Below are positions 15,323-23,867 of a stretch of 42,768 bases of DNA, piece by piece. The notes beneath the pieces were generated by a model. It saw only the letters and a list, made by a program, of their open reading frames with translations. It made no database searches and was not told where the DNA came from. The stretch is from positions 1-42,768 of the forward strand of contig NZ_RZRU01000037.1 of NCBI RefSeq assembly GCF_003997495.1, written 5' to 3'. How positions within the stretch are numbered: position 1 is the stretch's first letter; every line of letters begins with the position of its first letter. The position numbers and the translations under genes were made by a program. The stretch is from Mesorhizobium sp. M7A.F.Ca.US.008.03.1.1 (lineage in GTDB: Bacteria > Pseudomonadota > Alphaproteobacteria > Rhizobiales > Rhizobiaceae).

Positions 15323-15733
15323 TCAGAAAATATTCGGCATATCGGCCGAGGGTGCGGCATTGGCGATCATGCGTATGGCGCGGCTCTTGTGTGTTCCGGA
15401 CTGTTCGGCGATGGCGCGCAGGCAATCGATACTCTCGGCACCCCAGGCCTGGCCCTTGCAGGCGAAGTCCGTCACCGGCGCCGGCAGACGCGCGGTCCTG
15501 GTCGTCGTCTGCGCGCCGTCGCCAAGATTGGACGGCGGATTCAACGAAGCGAAGGCCGGCCCGATTGTGGGCGTGAGCGCCATGCCGACGAAGGCGCAAG
15601 CAGCCAGCACCATGAACATCGCCATGGGGTGGTCGCTGGCCCGCTGGCGCAGCGCCAGTTTCGGACGGCGGTCATTGCGCTCTGGAGCCTGAAGGCGGCT
15701 CTCGCCGCGGATCGTCTGGATTTTCGCATGCAT
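15323..15733 (-). CDS. Hypothetical single-span membrane or exported protein
   Basis: A 136-residue protein with a basic N terminus, one hydrophobic segment (about 37-62, MAMFMVLAACAFVGMALTPTIG) and a polar C-terminal part. The C-terminal part contains two cysteines (DFACKGQAWGAESIDCLRAI) that could form a disulfide outside the membrane. The tail resembles small Rhizobiales proteins with an ACKGQAWGAE-like motif, but I assign no function. The ATG follows AAGGGGAAGG closely. It is a lone gene between a terminator hairpin and the flavin oxidase. Confidence 0.7.
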   Translation of the reverse strand: MHAKIQTIRGESRLQAPERNDRRPKLALRQRASDHPMAMFMVLAACAFVGMALTPTIGPAFASLNPPSNLGDGAQTTTRTARLPAPVTDFACKGQAWGAESIDCLRAIAEQSGTHKSRAIRMIANAAPSADMPNIF

Positions 15734-15943
15734 TGCCTTCCCCTTCGCTGAGTTTCTTTTGGCGGTGAAATGAACTTATCCGCACTTTGTAACGGCGATG
15801 AGGTGGCGAAGGACTGGCACTGTAACGAATTCGAAACAGAATTTCGGGCGAAGTCGGGCAAAATCGGGCATAGCTTCGATGGCACGCGGCCCCGAGGCGC
15901 AACCTGACCCGATCTTACCAAACAGTTTTTCGAAAGATCAGGC

Positions 15944-17254
15944 TCAGCCCGGAGCTTGAAGCCCGGCAATGATCTTGTGCGCGGCGATGCGCCCGGCAAT
16001 GATGGCGCCCTCGACATACCCCGGAAACGATGGCGAGAGTTCTGAACAGGCGAGATGCACCGGCGGTGCGCCGGCAAGGATCGTTCGCTCGGCGTCTGTC
16101 GCTGTAACATCGACAACAAGATCGCTGTACGCGCCGCCGCTCCAGCGATCTTCTGTCCAGTCACGCAAACTGAAATCGATGACATCACCGGCATCCGGAC
16201 CAAGGGCTGCTTCCAACCGGCCGACCACCTCCGCACGCAGTTCCGCCTCGCCGAGGTCACGCCAACGCAGCGCGAGCGACCCGCCGACGAACACGACGAG
16301 CGCGGCATGCTCCACATCCTTGCCGGCGTCGCAGGCAAACAGCCCCGGCGGATCGAGCCACATCACCATACCGTTCAAATCCCGCCCGCGCCAAAACGGT
16401 TTGGCATAGCGCACCAGGATCTTGATAGCCGCGCCGCTTTTCCAAGCGCCAAGCGCCCGCCCCAGTCCGGCCGGCAAGGCGGGGGCAAAGGCGAGCTCCG
16501 TCACCGTCGCCGGCGGGACTGCAACCAGAACCGCGCGCGCCTCGATGGCACCCCCGGCCGAAACGACAAGAACATCTTGCGAACGGTGCTCGATGCGCGT
16601 GACCGGCTCGCTGAGCCGCAACCGATCGCCAAGGTCGCGGGCCAGATCGTCGGCCAGCGAATGCATGGTTTCGCGCAGGAAATATTGCAGCTCCGGCACC
16701 TCGTTGGTGACGCGTCGGTCATTGTCGATCAGATACCACAGAGGAATCTGATTCAGTGCCATGCACCACAGACCTTCGATCATCGAACGGAAGACGGCCT
16801 TGGCGTCGGCCGAATCGCGCTGGCGGGCAAGCCAGTCGGCAACGGTCAGTCCGGCAATCGAGGCGTCGTCCGGATCAATCCCGTTCATGCGCTCGCGGAT
16901 TGCCATTGCCGCGTCGTAGATCCGCTCTGCTCGTTGTACGGACATCGTCGGCTGGGTGATGAAATCGCCATCGACATAGGTTTCAACCAGCGTCTTGCCG
17001 CGCGCCTCGACCAGGGCCATCAATTCCGGCATGTCCTCGCACAGGAACTGGCCGCCACTATCGATCCGTTCGCCAAGTCCGTTCAGTCGGGACTCGACGC
17101 GTCCGCCGACGCAGTCGCGTGCTTCGAGCAGGATGAAATCGATGCCGGCCTTCTTCATCTCAAGCGCCGCCGACAGGCCTGTGAAACCCGCACCGACGAT
17201 GACGACATCGGTTCGCTCGAATTCGCCGCCCTCATCCGTGAAGCTCTTCAGCAT
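15944..17254 (-). CDS. Flavin-containing amine oxidoreductase (monoamine oxidase-like)
   Basis: The 436-residue protein has an N-terminal FAD-binding Rossmann motif (VVIVGAGFTGLSAA, residues 17-30) and an ILLEARDCVGGR segment. The C-terminal flavin motif (GYVEGAIIAGRIAAHKII) is that of the amine oxidase family. Family members oxidise amines or amino acids with oxygen. The substrate is not readable. There is no signal peptide, so it is likely cytoplasmic. The dipeptidase gene lies 98 bases upstream on the same strand; co-transcription is possible. Confidence 0.88.
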   Translation of the reverse strand: MLKSFTDEGGEFERTDVVIVGAGFTGLSAALEMKKAGIDFILLEARDCVGGRVESRLNGLGERIDSGGQFLCEDMPELMALVEARGKTLVETYVDGDFITQPTMSVQRAERIYDAAMAIRERMNGIDPDDASIAGLTVADWLARQRDSADAKAVFRSMIEGLWCMALNQIPLWYLIDNDRRVTNEVPELQYFLRETMHSLADDLARDLGDRLRLSEPVTRIEHRSQDVLVVSAGGAIEARAVLVAVPPATVTELAFAPALPAGLGRALGAWKSGAAIKILVRYAKPFWRGRDLNGMVMWLDPPGLFACDAGKDVEHAALVVFVGGSLALRWRDLGEAELRAEVVGRLEAALGPDAGDVIDFSLRDWTEDRWSGGAYSDLVVDVTATDAERTILAGAPPVHLACSELSPSFPGYVEGAIIAGRIAAHKIIAGLQAPG

Positions 17255-17352
17255 TGCCGGCTATCCACCCAATCGCAACCGGCTTCCACCGACGAAGTAT
17301 GTCCTTATCGACATATGCCGGCGGGCCGCACACGCCATACCGCAGGCTGTCT

Positions 17353-18411
17353 CTAACCTATCGTTTTCTCGAGCATATTGAGCCAGTTGCGATAGGCGAT
17401 TTTCTCGACCAGCGCGCGGCCGAAACCGCGTGCCGTCAATGCATCGATCAGCTTCGGCAGGCCGGCGACATCGCCGATGACGGCCGGGATCATGGCGCCG
17501 TCGAAATCGGAGCCAAGACCAACGCCGTCCTCACCCAGCGCCTGCAGTAGCGAATCGATATGCCGCACCATGATGTCGAGGCTGGTGTCGGCATTCATGC
17601 GACCGTCCTCGCGCAGGAAGCCGGTTGCGAAGTTCAGCCCGACCATGCCGCCGGTTTCGCGGATCGCGCCGAGCTGCCAGTCGGTCAAGTTGCGCGAATG
17701 GCCGCAGATCGCGTGCACGTTGGAATGGGTCGCGACCAGCGGCGCATCGCTGAGATCAGCGACATCGCGAAAGCCCTTCTCGTTGAGATGCGACAGGTCG
17801 ATCATAATCTTCAACTGGTTGCAGGCCTTGACCAGCGCCTTGCCGGCATCGGTCAGCCCAGGGCCGGTGTCGGGCGAAGACGGGAAGCGGAACGGCACGC
17901 CGTGGCCAAAGGCGTTCGGACGGCTCCAGACGATGCCGAGCGAGCGCAGGCCGGCTTCATGCAGCACGTCGAGCATGGTGAGCTCGGGATCGATCGCCTC
18001 GACCCCTTCAATGTGGAATACCGCGGCGATCGAACCTTGCGCCATGGCATTACGCACATCGCCGGCGCTGCGGCAGACGGTGAGCGCTCCGGCCCGTTCC
18101 AGCCTGAACAGGATCGAGGCCATCGCGATGGTCGAGGTCAGCGCCTCATTGCGCGGAACCTCGGGCGGCAGCGGTTCGGCGGAGCTCGGCGCCAGGGGTA
18201 CGGCACCGCGTCTGGATTTCTCGACAGGCGGCGGAAAGATGGCGAACATGCCCCCGGCGAAGCCGCCGGCTTTCGCGCGTGGCAGGTCGATATGGCCGCC
18301 CGATTTCCCCTCGATGAACAGTTTTTCGACGTCCGTGTCTTTCGACTGATAGAGTCTGAGCAACGTATCGTTGTGGCCGTCGAAGACGGGAACGAGATCG
18401 GTTTCGGTCAT
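17353..18411 (-). CDS. Membrane dipeptidase-like metalloenzyme (peptidase family M19)
   Basis: A 352-residue protein with all M19 zinc ligands. His13 and Asp15 are in DGHND, the bridging Glu is in FHIEGVEAI, histidines are in IDLSHLN and VATHSNVHAI, and a late Asp is in GLGSDFDGA. M19 enzymes hydrolyse dipeptides, including those with D-residues at the second position. Bacterial members often act on unusual dipeptides in catabolic clusters. No signal peptide is present. With the neighbouring flavin amine oxidase it may form a small amino-compound degradation unit (inference). Confidence 0.9.
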   Translation of the reverse strand: MTETDLVPVFDGHNDTLLRLYQSKDTDVEKLFIEGKSGGHIDLPRAKAGGFAGGMFAIFPPPVEKSRRGAVPLAPSSAEPLPPEVPRNEALTSTIAMASILFRLERAGALTVCRSAGDVRNAMAQGSIAAVFHIEGVEAIDPELTMLDVLHEAGLRSLGIVWSRPNAFGHGVPFRFPSSPDTGPGLTDAGKALVKACNQLKIMIDLSHLNEKGFRDVADLSDAPLVATHSNVHAICGHSRNLTDWQLGAIRETGGMVGLNFATGFLREDGRMNADTSLDIMVRHIDSLLQALGEDGVGLGSDFDGAMIPAVIGDVAGLPKLIDALTARGFGRALVEKIAYRNWLNMLEKTIG

Positions 18412-18554
18412 AGGGGATCATTCGGTTCGTTTGTCGGCGCGGCGGCTAGGATATATCCTATCTACTTAGGGAGGATGCGCCACCCGCGCAAATGCCAAAG
18501 CCGCCCCGGCAGGATGGCAGCCGCTTGCCGCGCCGTTTCCAAGCAACGAAATCC

Positions 18555-18854
18555 CTACCGTTTCAGCACGTCCGACCATTCCTGATGGCGGCGGAACTGG
18601 GCGTTGGCGAACGGGCAGAGCGGGATGATCTTCTTGCCTGCCGCACGCGCATCCTCGACGGCGCGGGTCACGAGCCGAAGCCCGGCACCCTGGCCGCGAA
18701 AGACGTCCGGCACTTCGGTGTGGTCGATGATGATCTGGTGCTCACCGATTTTGGTGAAGGTCATCTCGGCCTCGGCGCCATCGGGTCCACGCAGGACATA
18801 GCGGCCCTTGGAACCGCGATCCTCAAGTTCGATTTCAGGCAGTTGTTCAGGCAT
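18555..18854 (-). CDS. Small GNAT-type N-acetyltransferase (COG2388/YjdJ-like)
   Basis: A 99-residue single-domain protein. Start at ATG 18854, with AAGGAG 8 bases upstream. It carries the acetyl-CoA loop VFRGQGAGLRLV and the family C terminus KKIIPLCPFANAQFRRH. Proteins of this small GNAT group are cytoplasmic and mostly uncharacterised. It is the last gene of a three-gene operon and starts 2 nt after the esterase stop, so a role in detoxification together with them is plausible. Confidence 0.88.
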   Translation of the reverse strand: MPEQLPEIELEDRGSKGRYVLRGPDGAEAEMTFTKIGEHQIIIDHTEVPDVFRGQGAGLRLVTRAVEDARAAGKKIIPLCPFANAQFRRHQEWSDVLKR

Positions 18855-18856
18855 CG

Positions 18857-19507
18857 CTATGCTCCTTGGGCAGCGTCGGCAAAGAACCGCCGTGCCGCCT
18901 CGATCTCGTTTGGCCGCACCTCGTGCCCGCCATCGTGCCATTCCACTGTGACATCGGCGCCGTCGGCACGCAAATAGGCCTCGAGCCGCGTGGTCAGGTT
19001 CGGCGGGCAGATCGGGTCGCGCTTGCCGGCGGTCATCAGGATATGGCGGCCGGCGAGGCTGCCCTTGACCTGCGGCTCGAAAGGGATCAGCGCATGCATC
19101 AGCACCGACGCGTCGATCAGCGCTGGAGCCGCGAACACCACCGAGGCCAGGACATTGGCGCCGTTGGAGTAACCGAGACCCAGCACGGCCGATGGCTTTG
19201 CCGCCCCGACATGGGCCGCCCCGACATGGGCCGCCTCGACATGCGCCTTGACGAAGCCCGCCATCTTGTCCGTCGCCCGTGCCAGATCGTCCATGTCGTA
19301 GACGCCCTCGCCGGTGCGGCGAAAGAACCGCGCGGCACCCTGTTCCGATACATCGCCGCGCGGCGAGATGATGGTTGCCTGGGGCGCGAGATCACGCCCC
19401 AGCGACAGAAGCTGGTTCTCATCGCCTCCCGTGCCATGGAAGACGAACAGCAATGGACCGCCCGGCGAACCGGGCAGCAGCTTGTGGATGTAAGCGTCCT
19501 TGCTCAT
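18857..19507 (-). CDS. Alpha/beta hydrolase, phospholipase/carboxylesterase family (MhqD-like)
   Basis: A 216-residue hydrolase with catalytic Ser114 (GLGYSNGAN), Asp164 (GKRDPICP) and His195 (DGGHEVR) and the oxyanion loop HGTGGDE. Upstream lies a two-domain VOC dioxygenase, spaced 4 nt. The same pair is known in the quinone-responsive mhq genes of Bacillus (MhqO with MhqD), which supports a role with aromatic or quinone substrates. A five-residue tandem duplication (AAHVG AAHVG, residues 92-101) comes from a 15-base repeat at 19207-19236. Confidence 0.88.
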   Translation of the reverse strand: MSKDAYIHKLLPGSPGGPLLFVFHGTGGDENQLLSLGRDLAPQATIISPRGDVSEQGAARFFRRTGEGVYDMDDLARATDKMAGFVKAHVEAAHVGAAHVGAAKPSAVLGLGYSNGANVLASVVFAAPALIDASVLMHALIPFEPQVKGSLAGRHILMTAGKRDPICPPNLTTRLEAYLRADGADVTVEWHDGGHEVRPNEIEAARRFFADAAQGA

Positions 19508-19511
19508 GACC

Positions 19512-20444
19512 TCAGCCTTCCAGTCTCTGCAGATGCTGTTCCAGATACGGCCGCAGGTGCTGGTGTTGCGACGGCAGCTTCAGCGCCTCGCCCAGATGAG
19601 CGGTATCCTCGTCGCGATCGAAACCCGGCTCGTTGGTGGCGACTTCGAACAGCACGCCACCCGGTGTGCGGAAATAGATCGCCCAGAAGTAGTCGCGATC
19701 GATCACCGGCGTCACCCCATAGCCGGTATCCATCAACGCCTTGCGCACTTCGAGCTGCCTAGCGCGGTTCTCGACCGCGAAGGCGACGTGATGGACGGAG
19801 CCGGCGCCGAGATCGGCGAAAGCCGCGCTCGGCAGCGATTCGATGTCGATGACGTCGGCGCCGTTGCCGTTCTTCACCGCCAGCCGCCTGAGATTGCCGG
19901 AGTTGTCGACTTCCTCATAGCCCATGAACTTCAGCAGTTCTTCAGTGGCGCCGCCATCCTTCAGCCTGAGCGCCACCGAGTGGAAGCCGCGGATCGCCTG
20001 GTCGACCGGAACACCGCCTTTCGCCCAGGGCGCTCTGCTGTCGCCCTTGCTCTCGACCAGCGCGAAGCCGTCACCGTCCGGTCCGGCAAAAGCCAGGCGC
20101 TTCTCGCCGAAGGTCTCTTCGCGCGAGAGTCCGGTGACGCCCTCATCGGCAAAACGTTTTTCCCAATAGGCAAGCGTGCCTTCCGGCACCGAGTAGACGG
20201 TGGTTCCGACTTCCCCGACCCCATGCCGGCCCTTGCCGATGTCCGGGAAAGGGAAATAGGTCATCACCGAACCCGGCGTGCCGGTCTCGTCACCATAGTA
20301 GAGATGGTAGACGTCGGGCGCGTCGAAATTGACGGTCTTCTTGACCCGGCGCTGGCCGAGTTTCCTGGTGAAGAAATCGTTGTTCTGGCGGGCATCCCTG
20401 GCCATCGACGTGACGTGATGCAGGCCCTTGATCTGGTCGAGCAT
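19512..20444 (-). CDS. Ring-cleaving dioxygenase, two VOC/glyoxalase domains (MhqO-like)
   Basis: A 310-residue protein with two vicinal-oxygen-chelate domains. The first starts IKGLHHVTSMA with candidate metal ligand His10; the second contains RGFHSVALRL, SVHHVAFAV and a late Glu in VLFEVAT. This is the layout of the ring-cleaving dioxygenase/glyoxalase family that includes MhqO. The ATG at 20444 follows GGAAGGAG. It leads the operon with the esterase and the acetyltransferase. The intergenic region to the divergent hydrolase has a long inverted repeat that may be the operator. Substrate is inferred only as aromatic or electrophilic. Confidence 0.88.
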   Translation of the reverse strand: MLDQIKGLHHVTSMARDARQNNDFFTRKLGQRRVKKTVNFDAPDVYHLYYGDETGTPGSVMTYFPFPDIGKGRHGVGEVGTTVYSVPEGTLAYWEKRFADEGVTGLSREETFGEKRLAFAGPDGDGFALVESKGDSRAPWAKGGVPVDQAIRGFHSVALRLKDGGATEELLKFMGYEEVDNSGNLRRLAVKNGNGADVIDIESLPSAAFADLGAGSVHHVAFAVENRARQLEVRKALMDTGYGVTPVIDRDYFWAIYFRTPGGVLFEVATNEPGFDRDEDTAHLGEALKLPSQHQHLRPYLEQHLQRLEG

Positions 20445-20557
20445 TGTCTTGCTCCTTCCGTTGGTGCATGTGCGGCCCTCGCCGCTGTCCACGCCAATAT
20501 GAGGACCAGAGCAGTTTACGCAAAGGCGGCAAACACAGAATGGACTGTGCTGTAAAA

Positions 20558-20584
20558 GTGAACGATGGAACAAGGTTCGTTCAC
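20558..20584. promoter_or_regulatory. Inverted repeat, possible operator of the dioxygenase operon
   Basis: GTGAACGA (20558-20565) and TCGTTCAC (20577-20584) are perfect 8-base arms 11 bases apart, with a second GAAC-AAG-GTTC dyad inside. It sits about 115 bases before the dioxygenase start and 85 before the divergent hydrolase. No regulator gene adjoins it. Confidence 0.5.
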
Positions 20585-20669
20585 CAATTGGCTTGCAGGT
20601 CAGGCTTGCGCCGTGGCCAGAATTCGGTTCCATGAACGGCGTTCGACATCCGCGACAAAGGTATCGTGA

Positions 20670-22244
20670 GTGACTGGAAAAGCCAGGCGGCCTAACATTC
20701 TCCTGATCACATGCGACCAGTGGCGCGGTGATTGTCTGTCCGCCGCCGGTCATCCGGTCGTGAAGACGCCGAATGCCGACGCATTGGCCGCGGAGGGTGT
20801 GCTGTTCAAGCGGCACTATGGCGGCGCGGCGCCCTGCTCGCCCGCCCGGGCCTGCCTCTACACCGGCCTCTACCAGATGAACAACCGCGTCTGCCGCAAT
20901 GGCACGCCGCTCGACTCTCGCCACGGCAACATCGCGCTCTCGGCTCGCGCCCTGGGCTATGATCCGACGCTATTCGGCTACACCGACGTCTCGCTCGATC
21001 CGCGCCAGCTGGCGCCGGGCGATCCGCGGCTGAAAAGCTATGAAGGCGTGCTGCCGGGCTTTACGGTGCGCCAGTTGCTGCCCGAGCATCAGAAGCAATG
21101 GCTATCCTGGCTGAAGCTGGGAGGGGTCGACGCCAGCGCCGGATCTCCCGACATCCATCGGCCGGTGGCCGCCGGCGCGGCGGTCGGGGCTGCCGTCAGC
21201 AACGCGCCGCCCGTCTACTCCGGGCAACAAACCCCGGCGGCTTTCCTGACCGGCGAATTCACGCGCTGGCTTGGCGAACAGGAGCACGCCGCGCCGTGGT
21301 TCGCGCATCTTTCCTTCATCAGCCCGCACCCGCCCTTCGTCGTGCCGGAGCCCTACAACACAATGTACGATCCGGCTGACGGCCCGGCCTTCTGGCGCGC
21401 GGCAAGCTGGCAGGAAGAGGCGGAAAACCATCCCTATCTTGCCTATGATCTCGGCCGGCAGAAACAGATAAAATTTCGCCCCGATGCCAGAGGCAAGGTG
21501 CACGACTGGAGCGAAGACGATTTTCGCCGCATCCGCGCGATCTATTACGGCATGATTTCCGAGGTCGACGCGCAGTTCGGCCGCGTCTGGCAAGCGGTTA
21601 AGGCCGCGGGCGCGTGGGACGACACCATCATCGTGCTGACCTCGGACCATGCCGAGATGATGGGCGACCATTTCATGCTGGGCAAGGGCGGTTATTTCGA
21701 CGGCAGCTACCACATTCCGCTGATCATCCGCGATCCGCGCCACGGCAACGCGGCCGGCGGCAATGTCGACAGCTTCACCGAAGCGGTCGACATTTTGCCG
21801 ACGCTTCTCGACCTGCTCGGGGAAGAGCCCGCGCTGCATCTCGACGGCGCCTCGCTGAAGCCGTTCCTGAACGGAGAAGCCCCGGCCGCGTGGCGCGATG
21901 CCGCGCATTGGGAGTTCGACTTCCGTTCGATCGCCGAGGGCGAGGCCGAACGCCATTTCGGCATCGCCTCACGCCAATGCAATCTCGCCGTGATGCGCAC
22001 GGAACATTACAAATATGTGCATTTCGGAGGCAACCTGCCGCCGCTGCTGTTCGATCTGGAAAACGATCCGGGCGAACTGGACAATCTCGCGGCCGACCCC
22101 AGCCATCTCGCCGTGCGGCTGGAGTTCGCCGAACGGCTGCTCGCCTGGCGGGCCGAACATCTCGACCAGTCGCTGGCACTGGCCGAATTGACAGAGAACG
22201 GCCTCGCCGGCCATGCCGCTGGCCTGCCTCCACGCCACACATGA
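20670..22244 (+). CDS. Sulfatase/phosphonate monoester hydrolase-like enzyme
   Basis: A 524-residue alkaline phosphatase-superfamily enzyme. It has the formylglycine motif with Cys56 (CSPAR), metal ligands in LLITCDQWRGD (Asp16) and TSDHAEMMGDH, and LSFISPHPPFVVPEPYNTMY. The layout follows, as I recall it, phosphonate monoester hydrolases of Rhizobium (PHPPFV and LTSDH segments, LLGKIGY-like loop here as LGKGGY), rather than classical arylsulfatases. Such enzymes hydrolyse phosphonate or phosphate diesters and sulfate monoesters promiscuously. It needs a formylglycine-generating enzyme, not seen here. No signal peptide, so cytoplasmic. Start GTG 20670. Confidence 0.88.
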   Translation: MTGKARRPNILLITCDQWRGDCLSAAGHPVVKTPNADALAAEGVLFKRHYGGAAPCSPARACLYTGLYQMNNRVCRNGTPLDSRHGNIALSARALGYDPTLFGYTDVSLDPRQLAPGDPRLKSYEGVLPGFTVRQLLPEHQKQWLSWLKLGGVDASAGSPDIHRPVAAGAAVGAAVSNAPPVYSGQQTPAAFLTGEFTRWLGEQEHAAPWFAHLSFISPHPPFVVPEPYNTMYDPADGPAFWRAASWQEEAENHPYLAYDLGRQKQIKFRPDARGKVHDWSEDDFRRIRAIYYGMISEVDAQFGRVWQAVKAAGAWDDTIIVLTSDHAEMMGDHFMLGKGGYFDGSYHIPLIIRDPRHGNAAGGNVDSFTEAVDILPTLLDLLGEEPALHLDGASLKPFLNGEAPAAWRDAAHWEFDFRSIAEGEAERHFGIASRQCNLAVMRTEHYKYVHFGGNLPPLLFDLENDPGELDNLAADPSHLAVRLEFAERLLAWRAEHLDQSLALAELTENGLAGHAAGLPPRHT

Positions 22245-22246
22245 AA

Positions 22247-22274
22247 AGGCCCGCGTCGTTGCCGGCGCGGGCCT
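22247..22274 (-). terminator. Terminator of the PRC-barrel gene
   Basis: AGGCCCGCG (22247-22255) pairs with CGCGGGCCT (22266-22274). On the minus strand the stem is followed by TTTTC, giving a T tail. It directly follows the hydrolase stop and may terminate both convergent genes. Confidence 0.8.
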
Positions 22275-22293
22275 GTATCTGACTCGGTGGGAG

Positions 22294-23631
22294 TTATCTG
22301 ACGATCATCCGCTGTTGATCGCGCTTCTCGGCATAGCTGCCCTTGTCATAGGCGGTTTGTGCCTCAAGCTGTTCCTTGGTGAAGGTCGTGTAAAGATATT
22401 TGTTGCCGTCCTTGTCGGTCATGAATTTGAGATTATCCATGCCGACCGCGACCTCCTTCTCGCCGATGCCGAGGAAGCCGCCGACATCGACGATCACCGC
22501 ATCGGCCTTCTTGTCGGGCGCAAGCACGACATCGCCGATCTCGCCGACCGTGGCGTCGTTGGCGCCGTAGACAGTCGTGCCCTTCAGGTCGTCGGCACGA
22601 ATCTCGCCGACCGGCATCTCGGTCAACGTCGACTTGTCGATGGCGGCAGTCCGTGTCTGGTCGGGAGCCGAAGCGTCAGGGGTCGTCGCTGCCGGAGCTT
22701 CGGCGGTCTTGCCTGCCGGAGCGACAGCAGGAGCCGTGGTGTCAGAGGGCACAGCTGCCGGAGCGGTGGCCGCAGGCTCATTGGAAGCCGTCGTTGCCGG
22801 CGCCGGATCATAGGCCTTGCGGTCGAAATCCGGCTGTGCCTGCAGCTCTTCCTTGGTGGTCTGGGCGACCAGCCAGCGGTCGCCATTCTTCTCGGCCCAC
22901 TGTGCCTTGGAGAAGTCATAGGTCACGTTCTTCGCACCGAGGCCCAGGAAACCGCCCACGCCGATGACCAGGGATTCGGCCTTGCCTTCCTTGGTCAGAA
23001 CGATGTCGTTGACCTCGCCGATATTCTGCGCGTCATCACCGGTTCCGTTGTAAACGTCTTCACCGATGATGTTGGTGGCAAGGTTGCCGTCCGCACGCTT
23101 CACCGGTTCCGCCTGTACGGCGTTCATGTCGGCCGGCTTTTGGGCCGTATCCGTCGTAGCGGGTGCCGTCGGTGCGGTCGCGTCAGTCGATGCCGCAGGT
23201 GCTGGAGCCGGCGCGTAGGGCTTGCTGTCGAATTCCGCCTGAGCCGTCAACTCGTCCTTGGTAGTCTGGGCTACCAGCCAACGGTCACCATTCTTTTCGG
23301 CCCACTGCAGCTTGCCGTAGTCGAAGGCAACGCTCTTGGCACCGACGCCCAGAAAACCGCCGACGTCGATGACAACGGATTTCGCCTGTCCATCCTTGTC
23401 GAAGACGACGTCGCTGACCTTGCCGATGTTCTCGGCATCATCGCCGGTGCCGTTGTAGACGGACTCACCGATGATGTTGGTGACGATACTGCCCTCCGCG
23501 CGGACCGTTGCGGCGCCTGTCTCCTGAGCGGCCGGACTCTGCGCCGGCGCCGGGTTTGTCGCGCTCTGCGCATAGGCGCCGGTCGCGATCAGTGTTGCGA
23601 GTGCGGTCGTGGCTAAAAGATTGCGGATCAT
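22294..23631 (-). CDS. Exported protein with three PRC-barrel domains
   Basis: A 445-residue protein with a signal peptide (MIRNLLATTALATLIATGAYAQ). Three PRC-barrel domains follow at about 48-125, 184-262 and 342-420, each with a VGGFLGxG strand (about 90, 225 and 383). Ala/Pro/Thr-rich linkers separate them. Repeats 1 and 2 are nearly identical over long stretches (AEKNGDRWLVAQTTK in both), which suggests recent duplication; repeat 3 is more diverged. PRC barrels bind proteins or RNA; periplasmic multi-PRC proteins of Rhizobiales are uncharacterised. A perfect EcfG-type promoter lies upstream, so it should be induced in the general stress response. Confidence 0.88.
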   Translation of the reverse strand: MIRNLLATTALATLIATGAYAQSATNPAPAQSPAAQETGAATVRAEGSIVTNIIGESVYNGTGDDAENIGKVSDVVFDKDGQAKSVVIDVGGFLGVGAKSVAFDYGKLQWAEKNGDRWLVAQTTKDELTAQAEFDSKPYAPAPAPAASTDATAPTAPATTDTAQKPADMNAVQAEPVKRADGNLATNIIGEDVYNGTGDDAQNIGEVNDIVLTKEGKAESLVIGVGGFLGLGAKNVTYDFSKAQWAEKNGDRWLVAQTTKEELQAQPDFDRKAYDPAPATTASNEPAATAPAAVPSDTTAPAVAPAGKTAEAPAATTPDASAPDQTRTAAIDKSTLTEMPVGEIRADDLKGTTVYGANDATVGEIGDVVLAPDKKADAVIVDVGGFLGIGEKEVAVGMDNLKFMTDKDGNKYLYTTFTKEQLEAQTAYDKGSYAEKRDQQRMIVR

Positions 23632-23706
23632 GATAGTCTCTCCTCGTGCCTGATCTCATGCGCCGCGTCTTCGCTGGAAAATCGGACGCGGCATCTACAG
23701 GTTCAC

Positions 23707-23731
23707 AACGTTGTGACCAGTCTGTTGTTCC
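23707..23731 (-). promoter_or_regulatory. EcfG-type promoter of the PRC-barrel gene
   Basis: On the minus strand GGAAC (23731-23727), 16 bases, CGTT (23710-23707). It points to the ATG at 23631, leaving a leader of roughly 70 bases. Confidence 0.88.
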
Positions 23732-23784
23732 GACAAAACCGCTGTCGTCCGGGAAACGAAACCACAGAATGATCGCTCCGCCGG

Positions 23785-23809
23785 GGAACCTTTCCGTCGC
23801 CGCCGCGTT
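23785..23809 (+). promoter_or_regulatory. EcfG-type promoter of the lipid kinase gene
   Basis: GGAAC (23785-23789), 16 bases, CGTT (23806-23809), about 58 bases before the ATG at 23868. It is divergent from the PRC promoter 53 bases away. Confidence 0.86.
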
Positions 23810-23867
23810 TTCAGCCGTAGGCTGGGTGTGTCCTGGCCGCTTTTGGCTGACATGGTGGGAGCGGGGC

